Of a stretch of DNA of 37,129 nucleotides, positions 32,361-37,129 are shown piece after piece. A program made the position numbers and the translations under genes. The first letter of the stretch is position 1, and every line of letters begins with the position of its first letter. The notes beneath the pieces are model-generated. The model was given only the letters and a program-made list of their open reading frames with translations. It searched no databases and was not told the DNA's origin. Source of the DNA: Vitrella brassicaformis (lineage: Eukaryota > Sar > Vitrellaceae); contig CDMY01001040.1 of the NCBI GenBank assembly GCA_001179505.1, positions 1 to 37,129 on the forward strand, given 5' to 3'.

Positions 32361-33305
32361 TCAGGCCTCCCACATGTGTCTGCAGTGAATGCAGACCAGC
32401 TTGAGAGTGGTCCTGTCCACGACGTTCTTCCGCCGCCAGTAAGTCATGTGAGCCTCGCTCTTGTGGCACCGGTCGCACATGTACATCCGCGTCACGTTCT
32501 GTGTCGACGGCCGACGGATGGAGCGCTCCAGTCCCTCTGCGCGGTCAGATCGCCGCCGCTGGGAGACGTGCCGGTTGGCCATGTCCTCCGACCGCATCGA
32601 GCACAGCTCGCTCGGTGAGATGGCGCCCTGTAAAATGCTGCTGCACAGCTCGAGATTCTGACGCAGACCGGCACTGACCTGAAAGATGGAGAGGGAAAGG
32701 GGCGCAATGCCCATGCAGTGTGAGCAACGCTCGGTTTTTCATCACACGCACCTGTCGCAGCTTCTGCCGATACTCCTTGGGGCCGCGGCTGGTGGCGAAG
32801 ATCTCCTTCTCGATGGCCTTGGCCGTGTGCATCTTGCCGGCCACGTCAGCGTCCACGTTCAGACGGGCAGCCAGCCGCTCCACATACCGACGCCGCATCT
32901 CATTCAAGCACACCTGCACACACCCATCGGGGAAGGAAGGAGTGACCGACACGCATCGGATCTCCCGTCTCTGCCTGCCGTTCTCTCCTCACCCTCCACA
33001 GCGCTTTCGCCGTGCGAGAGAGCAAACACGCCTGAAATGGAGACAACATGGCCCACACACGGTGTGTGAGTGAGTTTCCGTCAGCTTCCTTGACGCACCT
33101 CTGTGTCAGATACAAAGACGACCAAACTCTCCACCACTTCGCCGGGCAGCTTCTCGAGAATCGGCGGGCCGCTGACGGCTGCAACCGCTGCACTTGACGA
33201 GGGATGAGCTGCTGATGCTGACGAGGGGAGCTCCTGCTGAGTTTTTCCTGTGCGGGGTTTCTTCGCCCTTTCAGGACAAAGGCAACCTTCTCCGGCCTCT
33301 AGCAT
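32361..33305 (-). CDS. TFIIS-like transcription elongation factor with altered acidic hairpin
   Basis: Four exons, about 285 residues from ATG 33305 (MLEAGEGCLCPERAKKPRTG); an upstream in-frame ATG at 33437 exists, but the shared promoter word at 33326-33333 favours the downstream one. The order is a short N-terminal helical segment (ILEKLPGEVVESLVVFV), the TFIIS central domain (AIEKEIFATSRGPKEYRQKL, then ILQGAISPSELCSM and EDMANRHVSQRRRSDRAEGL), and a C-terminal zinc ribbon with CDRC and CIHC. Spacing between the two Cys pairs is 24 residues, identical to yeast TFIIS. The catalytic loop (RSADEP in canonical TFIIS) reads KNVVDR, so the Asp-Glu pair that stimulates RNA cleavage by Pol II is Val-Asp. 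Binding to Pol II is likely kept; cleavage stimulation may be weak or lost. Confidence 0.8.
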
Positions 33306-33571
33306 TGTCCTCGCCTCCACATCTAAGCTCGCAAGCGCCGGTCGAGCGATGTTTTCAGGACAGTACGTCCACGAGGAACCGTAGAAGCTTTTCCGAAGCA
33401 GAAATTGCGACGAATCCACCATCATCCTGCGACGCATTCTCAGGGTGCGGCGGGAAGCACATCGAGATCCGTCGGCCTGACAAACACGGCTGCGGGTGAC
33501 GGCTGCAGGGCGGAATAGACTTCGTCAGCTGCTCAGCTCAGATCTGTTTCTTGGCGCGGCGTGCGTGAGTG
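33306..33571. promoter_or_regulatory. Bidirectional promoter, TFIIS-like / POLD3
   Basis: 266 bp between divergent ATGs, with AGCTCGCA at 33326-33333 (context CTAAGCTCGCAAGCG), 21 nt from the TFIIS ATG and about 240 nt from the POLD3 ATG. Confidence 0.5.
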
Positions 33572-34344
33572 ATGGGTGATTTGAAGCGGCTCTTCCGGCT
33601 GCTGGACAGCAGCATTCTGGATGAAGCCAAGCCGGTGGGCGGGCGAGGCGAGAGGGAGGCGGATGACATTTCTGGAGGCTCCGCCTTATGGATCTCTGCA
33701 CTGCATGGGCCGCCTGTATGTGTGTGTGTGTGTGTTCAGGTGTCGTACACTTTGTTGTGTCAGCGGGCAGACCTCGACCTCTCATCGGATGGGGCCAAAC
33801 GGTCAGCCTGTAGGAGGGACTGATGCACAGACATACACACAGCCCTTCCACGCGCGCACACACCGGAGCAGCACAGCAAGGGGAGGTGTGGCTGATCTGT
33901 GCCGCTGATCTGTCGTTTTATGTCTGTCATCCGTCCACCATGTCATCAGGTTGTTGTTCGCCTATTTGGAGCACAAGCAAGGCACGGACGATGCCACCAA
34001 GGTAGCGGGCGACTATGTGGTGAGCGGCCGGCTCAAGGGCGCGCCCAATCGCAGCAAAGTCATGATGGCCACGCAAGACACCCTGGAGGGTGAGCGCTGC
34101 GCCCAACCAACAGGAACAGCGGCATGACGTACGTGTGTATCTTCTTCCATACCATACCTTCCTGCAGAGTTGAAGGGCCTGTTTGACGAGTCCCGTGAGA
34201 TCGGGGTGTTTGTGCACACAGTCCGGCCCGCCGCCATCGAGCCCAAGGACGCCGCGGCCATTGTGCACCACGACGTAGACGCGCGCACACACAGAGAGAG
34301 AGCGGGCAGACAGAAGTTTGCAGGGATAGCCCTGTTTCTTCTTT

Positions 34345-34377
<33 letters not shown>

Positions 34378-35908
34378 CAGCTGGTTGAGGAGGCCAAGAG
34401 GAATCTCGCGAATGCCGCAAAGGACGGCACATTCGCCACGGCAGGGTGAGAGAAAACACAAAGACTGCCCTCCCTCCCCTGCCGCTGCATGATGCGATGC
34501 GCCTCATACACTGCCTGCTCTTGTGTTCTGTAGGTATGCTGACTTCCCTATGCTGGCCAACACCATCCGCCAAACCCCCGGAGCCGCCCCCAAACCATCG
34601 CCCGAAGAGTACACACGCCCACATGGACACACGGACACACACGCAACGCGAACAGCACTCCCATCTCCTCTGTCTGTGTTTGTGTTTGTGTGTGTGTGTG
34701 TCTGCAGGAAGGACGACGGTTCCCCGAAGGATGCCGCCGCTGCTGCTGCTGCTTCTGGTGGTGCGGGTGGTGCGGGTGCCGGGACGTCCAAGGCCGGCAG
34801 CAAGGCCCAGCCGAAGGGCAAGGGCGGCAAGGGGGCGTCCAAGCCGGTGCAGAAGAAGGGCGCGATCCACTCCTACTTCACCTCCCAATCAGCAGCCAAT
34901 AAGAAGGACAAGGACAAGGCACAGCCCTCGTCGGCTGCGGCTGCGGCAGCAGCGGCAGCAGCTGCATCGTCGTCGAGCAACAGTCGTGGCGGAGGGGGAG
35001 GGGGAGGGGGGACGGGCAGCGGCACGGGGGACAGGGACCAGAGGATGGGTAAGACCCGAGACACTCGACACACGGCGAGGGAGGGATGGAGAATGTCCTC
35101 TGTGTGTGTGTTTGTGTGGGTGTCTGTCTGTTGTGTGCCTGCGCGCCAGATGAGGATGACGACATGGATGGTGACGTCGTGATGGCCAATGGCGACAGCA
35201 ACGGGGGCATGGTGGATGACGACGCGGCACGGCAGCTGTTCGGAGGTCGTCAGCTAGCCTGCTGAGCTTGCTGACATCCATGTGAAATTTACACGTGTGT
35301 GTGTGTGTGTGTGTTTGTCAGATGACAGGATGGATATCGATGGCGAGGCTGACAACGACCCGCCGCAGAAGGTCTACACCCAGCGGCAGAAGGTGCAGAG
35401 CACCAAGACCTTCAAGGAGGGCAACTACCTAGGTCGGTGAGCCAGACAGAACCGAGACGCAGCACACCCCTTACCCAGTTGTGTGCTCTCTCTCTCTCTC
35501 TCTTTCTTTCCGTTGTGTTCAGTGACTGAGGACGTGACCGAGTTCAAGGAGGTGCCGGTTGCCAAGCCCAAGCCCAAGCCGTCCGCTGCGTCTTCCCGGT
35601 CTGGCCTCAGCAAGCCCACCGCAGCGCAGCCCAAGAAAGGAGGTACCTGAAGCAGAAAGACACACAGACAGAGAGACAGACAGACAGACACACCGACAGA
35701 CAAAGTGGCCGGCCCGGGGATGGATGACCTTCGTGTGATGTGATGCCTGCAGGTCGTGGCAAAGGCGGCAACAATAAGGACAAGGCCGCCAACCAGTCGT
35801 CCATCACGTACGCAACGCATTCAACACTCACGGTGGCAGGCCTGTGTGTGCATCGTCCATTGCATCTTTGTGCGCCTCTCTCTCAGGAACTTCTTCCAGC
35901 GGAAGTGA
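33572..35908 (+). CDS. POLD3: DNA polymerase delta subunit 3 (POLD3/Pol32/Cdc27)
   Basis: Non-catalytic subunit that links Pol delta to PCNA. About eleven exons, roughly 400 residues. The N-terminal part has the family's small folded domain: VSYTLLCQRADLDLSSDGAK, LLFAYLEHKQGTDDATKVAG, GDYVVSGRLKG and FDESREIGVFVHTVRP. The rest is disordered, with Ala, Gly and Lys runs, the acidic stretch DEDDDMDGDVVM and the conserved GNYLVTEDVTEF. The last nine residues, QSSITNFFQRK without further sequence, form a C-terminal PIP box (codons 35794-35807 joined to 35887-35905) that closely matches the one ending animal POLD3. A second PIP-like segment, KKGAIHSYFTSQS (about 34855-34893), sits mid-protein. Splice phases agree throughout, and the PIP box itself is split by the last intron. 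Confidence 0.88.
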
Positions 35909-36296
35909 AGCGTCGTGTGACGGTGCCAGCTGTCGGCCGATCGCAGTGCATTCCCGCCCCGCCCCGCCCCGCCATGTGTGTAGAGGGAGCAGGGGAGCCA
36001 GAGACGGCAGAAAGGGTTTTGGTTAGGTGTGCAGATGTGCAGACACGCAGAGAGAGGGTCGGTCACTACAGAGTCACTTAGTCGACAGGGGATGGACGGA
36101 TGGGGTGGGGGGCGGTCTAGTTGGCGTGCGCGCGCCCATGCGTGTGTGTGTGTGTGGACGTCACACAGATGATACAGATGCTGGCCGACAGTGACACTCT
36201 CATGTGCGTGTGTTTTTGTGTGTTGCGATGAAACGGTTCATTGAATGTATGTAGGCAATACGTACGGTACGGGCCCCAGGAGGGGGCCGTAGGTCT

Positions 36297-36425
36297 CACT
36301 CAACCCAGAGAAGTGTGTCCTTTGTGAGCTCCTCACAGCGAAAGAGGTTCCTGGCCATGACATGCATCAAACGGATGATGCACGGCCATACACAAGTAAT
36401 GGGATTGTCAAGCCAGGGCACTGCC
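36297..36425 (-). CDS. Possible terminal exon of a gene entering from the right edge
   Basis: On the minus strand, an acceptor at the end of a GGCAG array opens a 41-codon frame reading PWLDNPITCVWPCIIRLM, then ARNLFRCEELTKDTLLWVE and TGA at about 36297. The composition looks protein-like, but no family is recognisable and chance is not excluded. Confidence 0.2.
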
Positions 36426-36907
36426 TGCCTGCCTGCCCGCCATTCTCTCCTGTCTCTCTGTCTGTTTGCCTGCTACGCTCCGTCCGTCTGTCCTTCCGCC
36501 TCAAGCGCATGTGTCCACTGCACACGCACGCACACCGCCCCACTGCCCTCTTTGTGGTGTGTTGTGTGTATGGTATGCACATCAGTCAGTCAGTCGATCA
36601 ATCACATGCACCATCCCTTCACCCCGCCACCCCACCCCCACTCAGGCAATTCCTTTTCTCAACTCAGGCATTCCATTCTATCAGCCAGGCGTCCATCCAT
36701 CCATCCACCATCCATCCATCCAGACACTAGGTAGGTCTTTTCTGTCGCATATCGCCATCACACAGAAAGAAAGCACCCATCCCGGCCACCGCCCTTGAGC
36801 AGGCAGTGAGTGCACTGCAGCTGGCTTCCCGTCCCTCCCTCCCCCTCCCCCCTCTCGGCTGCCACTGCTGCGTGTGTGCGTGTGCGTGGTGTATGAGGCA
36901 CTGATGT

Positions 36908-37014
36908 AGGCAGGCAGGCAGGCAGGCACAACGAGGGGGTCAGGGCTGAGGGTGGGGGGACATGGGGCGTGTGGTGCTGGATACGAATCGGCGGGCAGGC
37001 AGGCAGGCAGGCAG
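36908..37014 (+). repeat. Two GGCA tetranucleotide arrays
   Basis: Arrays of about five to six GGCA units at 36908-36928 and 36991-37014, separated by G-rich sequence. Confidence 0.8.
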
Positions 37015-37129
37015 TCGCTTGTCGGTCGGTCGCCCAAAGCAGAGGAAATGGGAATACAGGATCGCCCCAGTGTAGTGGGCGGGGTCGTGACAGCCTTCAG
37101 GCCTTCTCCCTCCCTTCCTTCCCTCCCCC

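Larger units (their letters stand above)
35909..37129. other. Right-hand tail, mostly simple repeats
   Basis: Contains POLD3 3' sequence, TG runs (about 36138-36154), CATC repeats (about 36691-36722) and two GGCA arrays (about 36908-36928 and 36991-37014). One possible exon is annotated separately; otherwise I see no gene. Confidence 0.5.

Noticed and set aside
33306-33437. Upstream TFIIS start at 33437
   Set aside because: It would place the promoter word inside the coding region and adds sequence without family resemblance; kept only as an alternative.

Overview
This is a gene-dense nuclear segment from a eukaryote that has both mitochondria and a photosynthetic plastid. Nearly every gene is cut by short introns (about 40-150 nt), mostly GT-AG and often TG-rich just before the acceptor. 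Two adjacent genes encode plastid proteins with a signal-peptide-like leader followed by a transit-like stretch, as expected for a complex (secondary) plastid. Together with a multi-intron, microsatellite-rich architecture this fits a photosynthetic alveolate; a chromerid such as Vitrella is my best guess. That is an inference, not a database result. I see no rRNA, tRNA, CRISPR array or intact mobile element.

Sixteen genes can be supported. From left to right: a divergent kinesin (-, running towards or off the left edge); an unrecognised protein ending in a PCNA-interacting (PIP) box, here called paralogue A (+); a mitochondrial RNase H/RuvC-like protein (-); an endonuclease III/NTH-type DNA glycosylase (+); an unrecognised, probably mitochondrial protein (-); the mitochondrial phosphate carrier (+); paralogue B of the PIP-box family, interrupted by an in-frame TGA (-); a large SNM1 nuclease-DNA ligase fusion of the plant LIG6 type with a PIP box (+); a PA-domain vacuolar-sorting-receptor-like protein (-); a 48-residue single-pass membrane protein (+); SF3A2 (-); a DUF4079 thylakoid-type protein (-); a PLGG1/LrgAB plastid glycolate/glycerate transporter (+); a U-box protein (-); a TFIIS-like elongation factor (-); and the POLD3 subunit of DNA polymerase delta (+). 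The last 1.2 kb is mostly simple repeats with one possible terminal exon.

Two themes stand out. First, coding strand switches at 13 of 15 gene junctions, giving seven head-to-head pairs. Each of the seven shared promoters, and also the SF3A2 promoter, contains one copy of an 8-mer AGCTCGCA (one copy has a single mismatch). This looks like a core promoter element. Second, four of the sixteen genes carry a PIP box (POLD3, the ligase fusion, paralogues A and B), and NTH and a resolvase-like protein are also present, so the window is rich in DNA replication and repair functions.

Several proteins have altered catalytic signatures worth checking: the kinesin switch I, switch II and loop 11; the TFIIS acidic hairpin; the RuvC-like first Asp; and the TGA codon in paralogue B, which falls exactly where paralogue A has Cys.
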